From assembly GCA_001304015.1 (NCBI GenBank), contig LJUY01000013.1:1-54003 (forward strand): a stretch of DNA of 54,003 bases. The letters are read 5' to 3'. Origin of the DNA: a candidate division Zixibacteria bacterium SM23_81 (GTDB lineage: Bacteria > SM23-81). Shown in pieces: positions 8,716 to 17,477 of the stretch (within the stretch, counting starts at the first letter, position 1; each line of letters starts with the position of its first letter). The notes under the pieces were generated by a model. That model worked only from the letters and a program-made list of their open reading frames with translations, was not told the origin of the DNA and did no database searches. Both the position numbers and the translations under genes were made by a program.

Positions 8716-11013
8716 ATGCGCAAATCCCTTATCTTCGCCCTAATACTCATCGGCGTCACCGCCATGATCGGGCAGGTGGTGCTGATGCGGGAGCTCATCG
8801 TCGTCTTCTACGGCAATGAGGCTTCTTTGGGGGCCATATTGGCCGCCTGGATGTTCTGGGTGGCCGTGGGCAGCTGGGGGCTGGGCCGCTTCGCGGATCG
8901 GTTCAAGGACAGATTGTCCATCTTGACTTTTTGTCAAATCGGCGTTCTGCTCTTGTTCCCCACCGTTCTGTTTGCGACCAGAAATGTCCGCAGCATTTGG
9001 GGCACCTTTCCCGGAGAGATCATCGGATTTGGCCCCATGATGATCTCCTCTTTTATTCTTCTGGCGCCCCTCTGCCTGCTCCTGGGCTTTCTCTTTGCCC
9101 TGGGATGCAGAATCTTCTCCAGTTTCTACGGCATCTCCGTGCGGGGCATCGGAAACGTGTATATCTTAGAGGCCATCGGGGCCAGTATGGGAGGCCTGGT
9201 CCTCAATTTCCTGCTCATTCAAATTCTGGATCCTTTTCAGATCGCCCTGTCTGTCGGCGGAATCAATCTCCTGGCCGCTCTTATTATCCAATTCTCTCCG
9301 ACTCAACGGGGAAAGTCCAGAGCCCTCAAGTTTCTGGTGGTGATTCTGCTCGTTGGCGCCACGGGGCTCCTTCTGAGCGGTGAGGCCAGCCAGCTGAACT
9401 CCCTCTCCTCAAAGCTTCAGTGGCGCCCCCTTGATTTGATTCACCATGAGAACTCCATCTACGGAAACATCGCCGTGACCGCCATGGGCGACCAGTATAG
9501 CTTCTTCCAAAATGGGCTCCTCATGTTCACCACCGGAGATGTCATGGCCGCCGAGGAGGCCGTCCATTTTCCGCTACTTGAGCATCCTGCTCCCCAGCGC
9601 GTGCTCCTCATCGGCGGCGGGATCGGCGGCAGCCTCCGGGAAATCCTCAAGCACCCGGTCTCGACCGTGGATTACGTGGAGCTTGATCCCATGATCATCG
9701 ATGTGGCCCAGATGTTTCTGTCGCCACAGGCCTGGGCCTCCATGAAAGATCCCCGGGTCCGGGTGCAACACCAGGACGGCCGCTTTTTCATCAAGCGCAG
9801 CGAGGAGCGGTACGACGTCATCGTTGTTCAACTCCCCGATCCCTACACCGCTCTGCTCAACCGTTTCCATTCCTTAGAGTTTTTCCGTGAAGCCGAAAAC
9901 ATCCTGGCTCCAGAGGGGCTTCTGGCCTTCAGCGTCTCGTCGGCGGAAAATTACATCAGCCCCGAGCTGCAACAGTTCCTGGGCTGCCTGGACCAGACCT
10001 TACGGAGGGTTTTCTCTCGCATCGGCGTCATCCCCGGAGAGGTGAACCACTTCCTGGCCACGAACCGGCCCCAGGGCATCTCTCTCCATCCGGATTCTCT
10101 GCTGGTCCGACTGCGGGCACGCCGGATCGAGACCCAATTTGTGCGCGAATACTACCTGCCGTCCAGGATGAGCCCGGAGCGAACGGCCTTCCTGGACGAA
10201 GCTATCCGGGGTGCGAAAAAGGTGCAGATTAACAGAGACTTTAAACCCATCGGGTACTTCTATGATATGGTGCTGTGGAGCACCCATTTTCAGTCGGCTT
10301 TCAGAAATCTCATCCGGGTCTCATCCCGCCTGCACTTCTGGCATCTTGCCCTTACCTTGGCCATCCCGCTGGGCTTGATTCCCATCCTGTGGGGAAGAAA
10401 GCCCAGTTTCACGCCCAGATTCCCCGTCCTTGTGGCCATCGCCACCACCGGCTTTTCGGAGATTCTCTTTCAGGTGGTCACGGTGATCGGCTTTCAGGTT
10501 CTCTACGGCTACGTGTACTATAAACTCGGTCTGATCTTGACCTCTTTCATGGTGGGCCTGGTCCTGGGCAGCTGGATGATCAACAGGAGGCTGGGCCACC
10601 TCAAAGATGACCTGCTCACGTATGTCAAGATTCAGGGAACTGTGTGCATCTATCCCTTGCTGATCTCATTAGTTCTGGTAGGATTGGCCTCTCTTCGGGC
10701 TGGTCCCTTCTCCCAGCTGGTTCTGGGGAGCATATTCGCCTTTTTCCCGGTGGTGGCGGGATTCATCGGCGGCTTGCAGTTTCCTCTGGCCAATAAAATC
10801 TGCCTAAGAGACAGAGATAAAGTGGGACGGACAGGGGGCTTCATCTACGGCCTGGATCTGCTGGGATCATGCGGGGGAGCTTTCCTGGCCGGCACGCTCC
10901 TGATTCCCATCCTGGGCATCTTCCAGACCTGTCTGTGGGTGGCCATGCTCAACGGCTGCGTCTTTATCCTCCTGCTGGTCTCGCTGCTAAGAAGATCAAG
11001 ACCTCTGCCATAG
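8716..11013 (+). CDS. Membrane-fused spermidine synthase-like protein
   Basis: This 765-aa protein has three parts. An N-terminal multi-helix membrane section (about 1-225) resembles half an MFS transporter. A soluble Rossmann methyltransferase/spermidine-synthase fold (about 235-470) carries the nucleotide motif G-G-G-I-G-G at 300-305, the acidic V-E-L-D-P loop and D-G-R-F-F. A second membrane section (about 530-760) follows. Such fusions are widespread and annotated as fused MFS/spermidine synthase; few are characterised. In classical SpeE the active site is D-x-x-D-P. Here the corresponding stretch reads Q-L-P-D-P, so the first Asp is replaced and aminopropyl transfer is uncertain. No strong Shine-Dalgarno precedes the ATG. 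It is the only plus-strand gene between the window start and 50 kb. Confidence 0.85.
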   Translation: MRKSLIFALILIGVTAMIGQVVLMRELIVVFYGNEASLGAILAAWMFWVAVGSWGLGRFADRFKDRLSILTFCQIGVLLLFPTVLFATRNVRSIWGTFPGEIIGFGPMMISSFILLAPLCLLLGFLFALGCRIFSSFYGISVRGIGNVYILEAIGASMGGLVLNFLLIQILDPFQIALSVGGINLLAALIIQFSPTQRGKSRALKFLVVILLVGATGLLLSGEASQLNSLSSKLQWRPLDLIHHENSIYGNIAVTAMGDQYSFFQNGLLMFTTGDVMAAEEAVHFPLLEHPAPQRVLLIGGGIGGSLREILKHPVSTVDYVELDPMIIDVAQMFLSPQAWASMKDPRVRVQHQDGRFFIKRSEERYDVIVVQLPDPYTALLNRFHSLEFFREAENILAPEGLLAFSVSSAENYISPELQQFLGCLDQTLRRVFSRIGVIPGEVNHFLATNRPQGISLHPDSLLVRLRARRIETQFVREYYLPSRMSPERTAFLDEAIRGAKKVQINRDFKPIGYFYDMVLWSTHFQSAFRNLIRVSSRLHFWHLALTLAIPLGLIPILWGRKPSFTPRFPVLVAIATTGFSEILFQVVTVIGFQVLYGYVYYKLGLILTSFMVGLVLGSWMINRRLGHLKDDLLTYVKIQGTVCIYPLLISLVLVGLASLRAGPFSQLVLGSIFAFFPVVAGFIGGLQFPLANKICLRDRDKVGRTGGFIYGLDLLGSCGGAFLAGTLLIPILGIFQTCLWVAMLNGCVFILLLVSLLRRSRPLP

Positions 11014-11082
11014 CCAGCATGGAAGTCCAGTGAACCGCCTGGCTAACAAGTTATTCCATCCTCCTTGTTCACGAAGAACGAA

Positions 11083-11116
11083 ACGGCAGAATCCCCAGCC
11101 AGAGGATTTCTGCCGT
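11083..11116. terminator. Hairpin between convergent genes
   Basis: ACGGCAGAATCC (11083-11094) pairs with the arm at 11104-11116 with one bulged A. It lies between the plus-strand gene ending at 11013 and the minus-strand gene ending at 11156. There is no T tract, so termination is only plausible. Two smaller inverted repeats follow (GTTCTCC at 11124/GGAGAAC at 11149; CCTCTGG at 11144/CCAGAGG at 11160). Confidence 0.35.
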
Positions 11117-11155
11117 ACGGAGTGTTCTCCCTTTGAACAGATGCCTCTGGAGAAC

Positions 11156-11983
11156 TCAACCAGAGGCCAATTGTACCTTGGCCCAATATTCCAGACGCTC
11201 GGGCCTTTGCCCACCCGGCATCCGGCCGCCCCGCATACCACCTCCACGCATCCCACCCGGCGGCATTCCCTGGCCGCCGGGCGGCATGCCTCCGCCCATC
11301 TTCTCTCTCATTCGGTTCCTCATCATCTCCCGATCAAACTCAGCCGTCTCAAACCCAACGCCGATGATCTCGCTGGCACCTGCGCCGATGGCGGTGGGAT
11401 GCTGCGGGCCCCTGATGAGAGGGACTCTCAGCTCGTAGACGAGCTTCCCGCCCGAGTAGTCCAGCCTGACGGCGATTTCCTCTGAACCGTGCGTGAGCAT
11501 CCTGATGCTCTTGCCCTTCTCAGGTCCCAGGATGACCATCTCTTTGGCCGACTCCTTGACCATCTCCCTGAGCCTCTCGGGATCCGGCGCACTCTCCCTA
11601 GGCATGGGCATCTTCTCTGGGCTCATGTCCTCCCCAGAGAATTGCATCTCCAAGGGAAAGTTGATCCCGAAGGTTTTCTTTTTGCCCCCCTTGGGGTCAA
11701 ACCAGACGGTTAATCCCGAGCCTATCATCTGATGCACTCTCTGGAAATCAATTGATGCCAAACAGATGTACAGATACTCTTGGTCATTTAGCAGCCCGAT
11801 GGCGACGTTCTTATCCTCGACATAGGTCATGGCGTTTTCCCACTCATCATCGACTCCGTCGATGGTCACTTCACGATCCCGCCACGTGCTGGTGAGCTCT
11901 TGGCCTCCACATCCGACCAGAGATGTGGCCAAAGTTGCTATGATTATCCCAAGTTGCGGAAATCGGGTGCGTTCCCATCTCAT
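11156..11983 (-). CDS. Lipoprotein with CBM9-like domain and Met/Gly-rich segment
   Basis: This 275-aa protein has a clear lipoprotein signal with lipobox L-V-G-C at about residues 22-25. The following region (I-D-G-x-x-D-E-W, then Y-L-Y-I-C-L-A-S and W-F-D-P-K-G) matches the pattern of the family 9-like carbohydrate-binding/DOMON-type sandwich found in many secreted proteins of uncultured bacteria. Near the C-terminus (about 230-262) is a low-complexity stretch rich in Gly, Met, Pro and Arg, with repeated G-G-M and P-P-G-G. It follows the repeat-protein gene in the same direction after that gene's terminator. Function is unknown; the Met-rich run could bind soft metals, which is speculation. 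The start at 11983 has AGGAG 10 nt upstream. Confidence 0.65.
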   Translation of the reverse strand: MRWERTRFPQLGIIIATLATSLVGCGGQELTSTWRDREVTIDGVDDEWENAMTYVEDKNVAIGLLNDQEYLYICLASIDFQRVHQMIGSGLTVWFDPKGGKKKTFGINFPLEMQFSGEDMSPEKMPMPRESAPDPERLREMVKESAKEMVILGPEKGKSIRMLTHGSEEIAVRLDYSGGKLVYELRVPLIRGPQHPTAIGAGASEIIGVGFETAEFDREMMRNRMREKMGGGMPPGGQGMPPGGMRGGGMRGGRMPGGQRPERLEYWAKVQLASG

Positions 11984-12012
11984 GGCTCATTTCTCCTTTT
12001 CTAGGGACGACG

Positions 12013-12050
12013 AAAGTGGGGGGGCAACCGAACCTGTGGTCCCCCCCACT
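12013..12050 (-). terminator. Terminator hairpin of the repeat-protein gene
   Basis: A perfect 10-bp stem AGTGGGGGGG (12015-12024)/CCCCCCCACT (12041-12050) with a 16-nt loop lies 30 nt beyond the stop at 12080 on the minus strand. Only a short T run follows (TTTC), so it may be a weak terminator or attenuator before the lipoprotein gene. Confidence 0.6.
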
Positions 12051-12079
12051 CATTATACCGTGTCGTCTGAGAGGTTGGT

Positions 12080-13519
12080 TTACTTGAGCAAAACCATGCG
12101 ATGGGTCACCGAATGCAGGCCGGCCTGGATCTTATAGAAATAGACCCCGCTGGCCACCGGCAGTCCGTCGTGGCGACGACCATCCCATGTCACGCTATAG
12201 CTTCCAGGCTGCAAATATCCCATGTCGAAGGCACGCACCAGCTGCCCGGAGATGTTGAAGATCTGTATTTGCACCTTTCCGGGCACGCTGATGGAATATT
12301 GAATCATCGTCTCGGGATTGGCCGGGTTGGGATAATTCTGGGCTTGGATTGGGGCCTCATCACCCTTTTCCGTGGGTCCAATTCTGCCAGCATCCTCTGG
12401 CCCCTCGATGCCGAAATCGGCCAGCATCTCCTTGATGGCGTCGCACATCTCCGATTGGGGAACGCCTGACAGCCACAGATCCAAGGCGGTCGTGCGGGTT
12501 GTGGCCCTCTGCTCGTTTGACAGAATGGACAGGTCTGGAAGGTCAACGCCAAGATCCTCCAGCAACGCCCTAACAGCTTCGTGAACCTCCTCGGGGGACG
12601 CTCCCTGACGCTGCAGTTCCCGAGTGGTCTCATGTACGGCTTCCCTTTGTTCCTGGTTTAATTCGGGCTTTAAGCATCTGTGGAAATGTCCCAAGGGACC
12701 CTTGTCGAAATGATCCCAGCCATGCTCGGGCATCTGAAGGCCATATTCCTCGAACTGCTCAGCAGCGGCGGCGCGAATCTCCTCTCCGGTGGCACCATCT
12801 TGCCAAAGTTCGTAGACCACAGCGCGGAGGGTCTTACGCTGCTCGGCAGTCAGCTCAGCCGGCGGCTCGGGGAGCTCGATGCCCCACTGCTGCATCTTCT
12901 CCTGCACGGCAGCTCGGGTTTGCTCTCCGGTGGCGTCCCGGTTGCGCATCTCGCGGATCATCTGGTGAATCTCCTCCCTCTGCTCCTGGCTCAACGGAGC
13001 CATCAAACCCGTGTGTCGATGGCCGAAACCACCGGCATCACGTGGACCTGCCGGATGCTCGGGTAACTCGACGCCAAACTCTTGGAGCATCTCCCTGACG
13101 GCATCGTGTATCTCCCGGCCGGTGGCGCCGTCTTGCCATAACTCTAAGGTTTGGCCTCGAATAGCGGCCCTCTGCCCGTCGGTCAGATCTTCCATAAAAT
13201 CTCGCCTATCGTGCCGGAAACCGCCCAGCTTGCCTTTCCCACCTGGGCGCTCCGGCAACTCAATGCCCCACTGGGCAAGCAATTCACCGACCGCTTCGTG
13301 GATCTCCTCCCGGGAGGCGCCCTGCTCACGCATCTCCGAGATCAGCTCCTGAACAACCCCCCTCTGCTCATCGGTCAGGCTGGAGAGAAAGCCTTTTCCC
13401 GGGCCACCACCGCGATGTCCGCCAAAGAGCTGCGCCGACACATGGCTGTGTAATCCCAGCAATAGAGAGCTGCTCAGCAGAAGGGACAAGACCATAAGTG
13501 CTAGATGAGAGCGTTTCAT
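12080..13519 (-). CDS. Secreted six-repeat helical protein with T9SS type A-like C-terminal domain
   Basis: This 479-aa protein has a signal peptide (about 1-29) and six tandem repeats of about 45-65 residues. Each begins L-T/S-x-E-Q-R, continues through a helix-turn-helix with G-A-T/S-x-E-E-I, and ends W/F-G-I-E-L-P-E. Odd repeats (1, 3, 5) and even repeats (2, 4, 6) form two subtypes, the even ones carrying L-W-Q-D-G. The C-terminal 80 residues (N-Y-P-N-P-A-N-P-E-T, then G-V-Y-F-Y-K and a final M-V-L-L-K) are the FlgD-like/type A sorting domain of type IX cargo. The L-T-x-E-Q-R start recalls the LTxxQ motif of Spy/CpxP-type periplasmic proteins, but relationship is unproven. It has a very strong ribosome site (AGGAGGT). 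Function is unknown. Confidence 0.8.
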   Translation of the reverse strand: MKRSHLALMVLSLLLSSSLLLGLHSHVSAQLFGGHRGGGPGKGFLSSLTDEQRGVVQELISEMREQGASREEIHEAVGELLAQWGIELPERPGGKGKLGGFRHDRRDFMEDLTDGQRAAIRGQTLELWQDGATGREIHDAVREMLQEFGVELPEHPAGPRDAGGFGHRHTGLMAPLSQEQREEIHQMIREMRNRDATGEQTRAAVQEKMQQWGIELPEPPAELTAEQRKTLRAVVYELWQDGATGEEIRAAAAEQFEEYGLQMPEHGWDHFDKGPLGHFHRCLKPELNQEQREAVHETTRELQRQGASPEEVHEAVRALLEDLGVDLPDLSILSNEQRATTRTTALDLWLSGVPQSEMCDAIKEMLADFGIEGPEDAGRIGPTEKGDEAPIQAQNYPNPANPETMIQYSISVPGKVQIQIFNISGQLVRAFDMGYLQPGSYSVTWDGRRHDGLPVASGVYFYKIQAGLHSVTHRMVLLK

Positions 13520-13538
13520 AGTTCCTACCTCCTTTTCT

Positions 13539-13772
13539 CTAAAACATCTTCTTCAGGTTTCTCAATTCATTGTAGAATTGAAGGAACGAGCTGTTGATGA
13601 ACTCCACCTTGAGTTGATCACCGTTTCCATCGACGTCGAAGGTGAAGAGTGTCTTTGATTTCTTTTGATCTAATTTGATGAGATGATGACCCTTCATCTT
13701 CAGGTATGCTGAAAAAGCCAGGTCGTCGGTGGTGATGTGATGGTCTGTAAGTTGATGTGCATCTTTGTTCAT
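13539..13772 (-). CDS. Small DUF5659-like protein
   Basis: This 77-aa protein has no signal. The arrangement F-S-A-Y-L-x-x-K-G-H, a middle F-x-F-D-V-D-G, and a C-terminal L-Q-F-Y-N-E-L-R-N-L-K matches my memory of the DUF5659 family, small proteins of unknown role also seen in phages and archaea. It sits 19 nt upstream of the six-repeat secreted protein and in the same direction, so the two are probably co-transcribed. A GAGG ribosome site lies 9 nt before the ATG. An overlapping frame (13618-13833) is its shadow. Confidence 0.7.
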   Translation of the reverse strand: MNKDAHQLTDHHITTDDLAFSAYLKMKGHHLIKLDQKKSKTLFTFDVDGNGDQLKVEFINSSFLQFYNELRNLKKMF

Positions 13773-13965
13773 CGAGCATCACCTCTCTTTTGAGCTGTTC
13801 ATTTTGCCTCAAGCTCAGCGTCAGTCTCTCCATAAACGGTGCGCCATAAGGATACCGTTTTTATCTCACTCTCTCGATACATTCGATGAGACAATGGATC
13901 TTTTGATTTTATTCCCGCGTGTGACAAAAAACTTTCATGAGGTGGATCACTAGAACATCCAGCTT

Positions 13966-15189
13966 TTATTCATAATGCAGGGCATCGATGGGATTTAGAG
14001 CGGCGGCCTTGCGAGCCGGAAAGAAGCCGAACAGAACCCCCACGGTTCCGGCGAAAAAGAAGGCCAGCAAGACGATACCAGGCTGAATGAGGGCCCGGAT
14101 CGGCGTGAAGGTGTTCAGCACGAAGGAAGCGCCGAAGGCCATCAAGATGCCGACGAGACCTCCGATCAGGCTGAGGACCACGGCCTCAGTCAGAAACTGC
14201 GTCAGGACATCACTGCCGCGCGCGCCGATGGCCAAACGTATGCCGATCTCACGGGTCCGCTCGGTGACGGTGACCATCATGATGTTCATGATGCCGATGC
14301 CCCCGACCACCAAGGAGACGGCGGCTACAGCGCCCAACAACAGGGTCATGGTCTGCATGGTCGCGGTGGCCGCCTCGGTGATGTCGGCCTGGTTGCGAAT
14401 GCTGAAATCGTCTTCCTCGACCGGGTCGAGCCGGTGAGACGATCTCAGAATGGTCCGGACCTCTTCCTGGGCTGCGTCCATGGCCTCCAGAGAAACGGCG
14501 CTGAGGTTGATCATGTTGACATAGTTCCTTCCGCCTTTCAGGCGATAGAGAACGGTGGTCGAAGGGGCCAGGATGGTGTCGTCCTCGTCGCGGCCCATGG
14601 GATTCTGCCCCTTCTCCGCCAGCACGCCGATAATGGTAAAGGGCGTGTTGACGATGCGGATCTTCTCCCCGGTGGGATCCTGGCCGCCGAACAGCTCATC
14701 GGCCACCGTCTGGCCAAGAAGGGCTACCTTTTTTCGCGAGCGGACGTCCGTTTCGGTGAACATCTGGCCGTATTTCAGCGGCCAGTCGCGAATGGACAGG
14801 TATTGAGGAGAGACACCCACGATGCTTGTGTTCCAGTTGTTTCCCCCGCCCACGACCTGCCCGGCTGAGCTGACCACGGGCGAGATGCCGTCGATCAGCG
14901 TGGCTTGATCCTCAAGGTCTTTCACATCATCGAGGGTCAGACTCTGGCGGCTGCCAGCCCCGCGGTGCACCCCACCCATGCGACTGCCGCCGGGAAAGAC
15001 GATGATTAGGTTGCTGCCCAGGGCGGTGATCTGCTCCTCGATGCTCTTCTGCGATCCTTCCCCGATGGCCACCATGATGATGACGGCGCTGACCCCGATG
15101 ATGATCCCCAGCGAGGTCAACAGGCTGCGCAGGCGGTTCTTCGTGATGCTTCGATAAGCCGCCTTGAGAAGATTCCGAATCGGCATCAT
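13966..15189 (-). CDS. MacB-family ABC transporter permease
   Basis: This 407-aa protein has the MacB/LolCE-type topology: one N-terminal transmembrane helix (about 20-45), a large periplasmic MacB_PCD domain (about 50-270), then three helices of an FtsX domain with the I-N-I-M-M-V-T-V-T-E-R-T-R-E-I-G-I-R motif. Such permeases work as mechanotransmitters, driving substrate from the periplasm through TolC rather than across the inner membrane. Its ATG overlaps the stop of the ATPase gene by 4 nt, indicating translational coupling. With the ATPase, HlyD and TolC genes upstream it completes a tripartite exporter. The substrate is unknown. Confidence 0.92.
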   Translation of the reverse strand: MMPIRNLLKAAYRSITKNRLRSLLTSLGIIIGVSAVIIMVAIGEGSQKSIEEQITALGSNLIIVFPGGSRMGGVHRGAGSRQSLTLDDVKDLEDQATLIDGISPVVSSAGQVVGGGNNWNTSIVGVSPQYLSIRDWPLKYGQMFTETDVRSRKKVALLGQTVADELFGGQDPTGEKIRIVNTPFTIIGVLAEKGQNPMGRDEDDTILAPSTTVLYRLKGGRNYVNMINLSAVSLEAMDAAQEEVRTILRSSHRLDPVEEDDFSIRNQADITEAATATMQTMTLLLGAVAAVSLVVGGIGIMNIMMVTVTERTREIGIRLAIGARGSDVLTQFLTEAVVLSLIGGLVGILMAFGASFVLNTFTPIRALIQPGIVLLAFFFAGTVGVLFGFFPARKAAALNPIDALHYE

Positions 15190-16058
15190 ATGATCTTTTC
15201 CTCTTCACTATCGGTCTCACATGTGGACACGTCTGTCTGTTGAGGCGGCGAAGTTACCCGAAGGCCATGACCGGTGAAAAAGGCCGGCTCCCCATCATGC
15301 CCCATCATATCTCTGTCTTCACTGTCCTTGTTCTCGAAAGCGACGAGATCCCGTTTGGCATCGCGGCGACCCTCGACAGCCGCATCCTGAATGATGACAC
15401 CATCGCGCAGCTTGACGACCCGGGCGGCATACGCGGCGATATCGAACTCGTGAGTCACCAAGATGACGGTCATGCCCTGATCGTTGAGATCCTGAAAGAC
15501 GGTCATGACGTCAATAGAGGTGCGGGTATCCAGATTCCCGGTGGGCTCATCGGCCAGGAGAATGGAGGGCTGGTTGACCAGAGCACGGGCGATGGCCACT
15601 CGCTGCCGTTCTCCGCCGGAGAGCTGATTGGGCTCATGATCCAGCCGGTCGCCCAGGCCGACCCGCTCCAGCGCCGCCCTTGATTTCCTCATGGGATCCT
15701 TGATGTGCCCCGTCCGGTCATAGAACAGGGGCAGCTCAACATTCTCCAGGGCGGACGTCCGTGGTAACAGGTTGAACACCTGGAACACGAAGCCGATCCT
15801 TTGATTGCGGATATCGGCATACTGATTCTTGGTCAGAGAGCTGACGTCCATGCCCTCAAGAGAATAGCGCCCGGAGGTGGGCTCGTCCAGGCAGCCCAGT
15901 ACGTTCATCAGAGTGGATTTTCCAGATCCCGACGAGCCCATGATGGCCAGCATCTCGCCCTGGTGAACTATCAAACTGACACCTCTCAGGGCGTGAATCT
16001 GAACCTGACCCATCTGATACACTTTGGTGACATCTTCCGTTTCGATGATGATGCTCAT
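15186..16058 (-). CDS. ABC transporter ATP-binding protein (MacB/LolD type)
   Basis: This 290-aa ATPase has Walker [10 protein letters not shown], a Q loop in F-V-F-Q-x-F-N-L-L, signature L-S-G-G-E-R-Q-R, Walker [10 protein letters not shown] and the H loop T-H-E. It pairs with the MacB-type permease encoded immediately downstream (4-nt overlap). About 60 residues past the usual end of such ATPases form a charged, probably disordered tail (D-S-E-D-R-D and a final D-S-E-E-E-K), an oddity. The ATG at 16058 is chosen over the one at 16088 because AGAGGG lies 5 nt before it and the family starts there. Confidence 0.93.
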   Translation of the reverse strand: MSIIIETEDVTKVYQMGQVQIHALRGVSLIVHQGEMLAIMGSSGSGKSTLMNVLGCLDEPTSGRYSLEGMDVSSLTKNQYADIRNQRIGFVFQVFNLLPRTSALENVELPLFYDRTGHIKDPMRKSRAALERVGLGDRLDHEPNQLSGGERQRVAIARALVNQPSILLADEPTGNLDTRTSIDVMTVFQDLNDQGMTVILVTHEFDIAAYAARVVKLRDGVIIQDAAVEGRRDAKRDLVAFENKDSEDRDMMGHDGEPAFFTGHGLRVTSPPQQTDVSTCETDSEEEKII

Positions 16059-16094
16059 GACGACCCTCTTCTGTTCCGTATTAACCATATGAGA

Positions 16095-17426
16095 TCAGAA
16101 TGGTCTTCTGAACGGCATCCCGGATTGAGGCGATGCTTTCGATTCCTCTTTGTCCTCGAGAACGGCGCTAATGACCTGTTGACCCTCGTGGAGTTTGACG
16201 TTTCCCCGCCATCCAGCAGATTCACGGCGGGTGACTCCAGCGACATCTGCCGGAGGATCGAGCAACACGATCTCTGTCTGCTGGCCGTCGGTGGCGCCCT
16301 TTCGGACGGGCAACATGTTCATCTGACCATGCTCATCAAGAAACCACAGAGCTGCCACATCACTCGGCGAGTCCTCCCCGGAGAACAAGTCCCGCATAAT
16401 ACCCCCTCCCGGGGATCGCTCCCGGGCCGTCCGCTCCCGAGTTTGATTCCTGATCGAATCGGGCATCGACTCGAGACGCCGCTGCATCGTCCGGCGAATT
16501 TCCTGCAACATCTCCTGAGTGGGCTGCAGGCGCAGAGCGGCGTTTGACACCAGCAAGACATCCTCCCGCTGCTCGATGATAAAATCAATGGTGGCCGTCA
16601 TTCCGGGCAACAGCAGGCCATCCGGATTGGGTGCGTCCACGATGACGGTGTAGTTGACGACATTCTGCACGGTGGTCGGCTGCAGCCGAACCTGTTTGAC
16701 GATCCCGCTGAACATCCGGTCCGGATAGGCCTGAACATCGAAGCGGACCGCTTGACCTTCCCGGATATATCCGATATCGCTCTCATCCACCTGGGCATGG
16801 ATCTCCATCTGAGATAGATCCTCGGCGATGATGAACAGGACCGGCGCCTGAAGGCTGGCGGCCACCGTCTGCCCCTGTTCGACGGCCCTTTGAATGACGG
16901 TCCCGTAAATAGGCGAGCGGATGACGGCGTAGCCCAGATTGGTCTCCGCTCGCCCCAGGGCAACCCTGGCTGACTGGAGGCTGGCCCTGGTGGTCTTCAC
17001 GCTGATCTCCAGGGGCAAAAACTCCTGCTCTGAGATAAAGCCCTTCTCGAACAGGGGGAGATTGCGCTGGTGATCCGCCACCGCTTGATCGTACAGAGCT
17101 TGGGTACGGTTCACCTGGGCCTGGGCATCCAGCACGGCTGCCTTCAGCAGGGATGTGTCCAGCACGGCCAGCACCTGTCCTTTTCGCACCACATCGTTGA
17201 AATCGACGTTGAGGACGTCGATGATTCCCGACACCTGGGTACCCACCTCAACGGTGCTCACAGGATTGACGGTTCCCGTGGCAGAAACGGTGTTCTCCAG
17301 GTTGCCCCGGGTGATCTCGACGAACTGATAGGCGCCCTCGGTGCCATTCTTGCGAGCCCAGAGGAGCAGAATCATGGCCAGTGCGGCGATGACCGCGCCC
17401 AGGGGAATGAGAACTTTTCTCTTCAT
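16095..17426 (-). CDS. Periplasmic adaptor (HlyD/MacA-like membrane fusion protein)
   Basis: This 443-aa protein has an N-terminal membrane anchor (about 8-24), a first lipoyl half with G-T-V-N-P-V-x-x-V-E-V-G-T-Q-V-S-G, a helical hairpin (about 95-160), the second lipoyl half with R-S-P-I-Y-G-T-V, a beta-barrel and a membrane-proximal domain. These are the domains of the MacA/RND adaptor family linking the inner-membrane pump to TolC. An insertion between about 295 and 365 (M-Q-R-R-L-E-S, R-E-R-S-P-G-G-G) is longer than in MacA. The start at 17426 has GGAGG 9 nt upstream; the frame reaches 17444. It lies between tolC and the ATPase gene. Confidence 0.92.
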   Translation of the reverse strand: MKRKVLIPLGAVIAALAMILLLWARKNGTEGAYQFVEITRGNLENTVSATGTVNPVSTVEVGTQVSGIIDVLNVDFNDVVRKGQVLAVLDTSLLKAAVLDAQAQVNRTQALYDQAVADHQRNLPLFEKGFISEQEFLPLEISVKTTRASLQSARVALGRAETNLGYAVIRSPIYGTVIQRAVEQGQTVAASLQAPVLFIIAEDLSQMEIHAQVDESDIGYIREGQAVRFDVQAYPDRMFSGIVKQVRLQPTTVQNVVNYTVIVDAPNPDGLLLPGMTATIDFIIEQREDVLLVSNAALRLQPTQEMLQEIRRTMQRRLESMPDSIRNQTRERTARERSPGGGIMRDLFSGEDSPSDVAALWFLDEHGQMNMLPVRKGATDGQQTEIVLLDPPADVAGVTRRESAGWRGNVKLHEGQQVISAVLEDKEESKASPQSGMPFRRPF

Positions 17427-17477
17427 GGTGTCGTTCCTCCACATCTGACATCGACTCTTAATTAGTGCTCTCTGTGA

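Noticed and set aside
13832-13862. AAACGGT/ACCGTTT hairpin as permease terminator
   Set aside because: The T run lies on the plus side only, with one base inserted; no strong minus-strand terminator.
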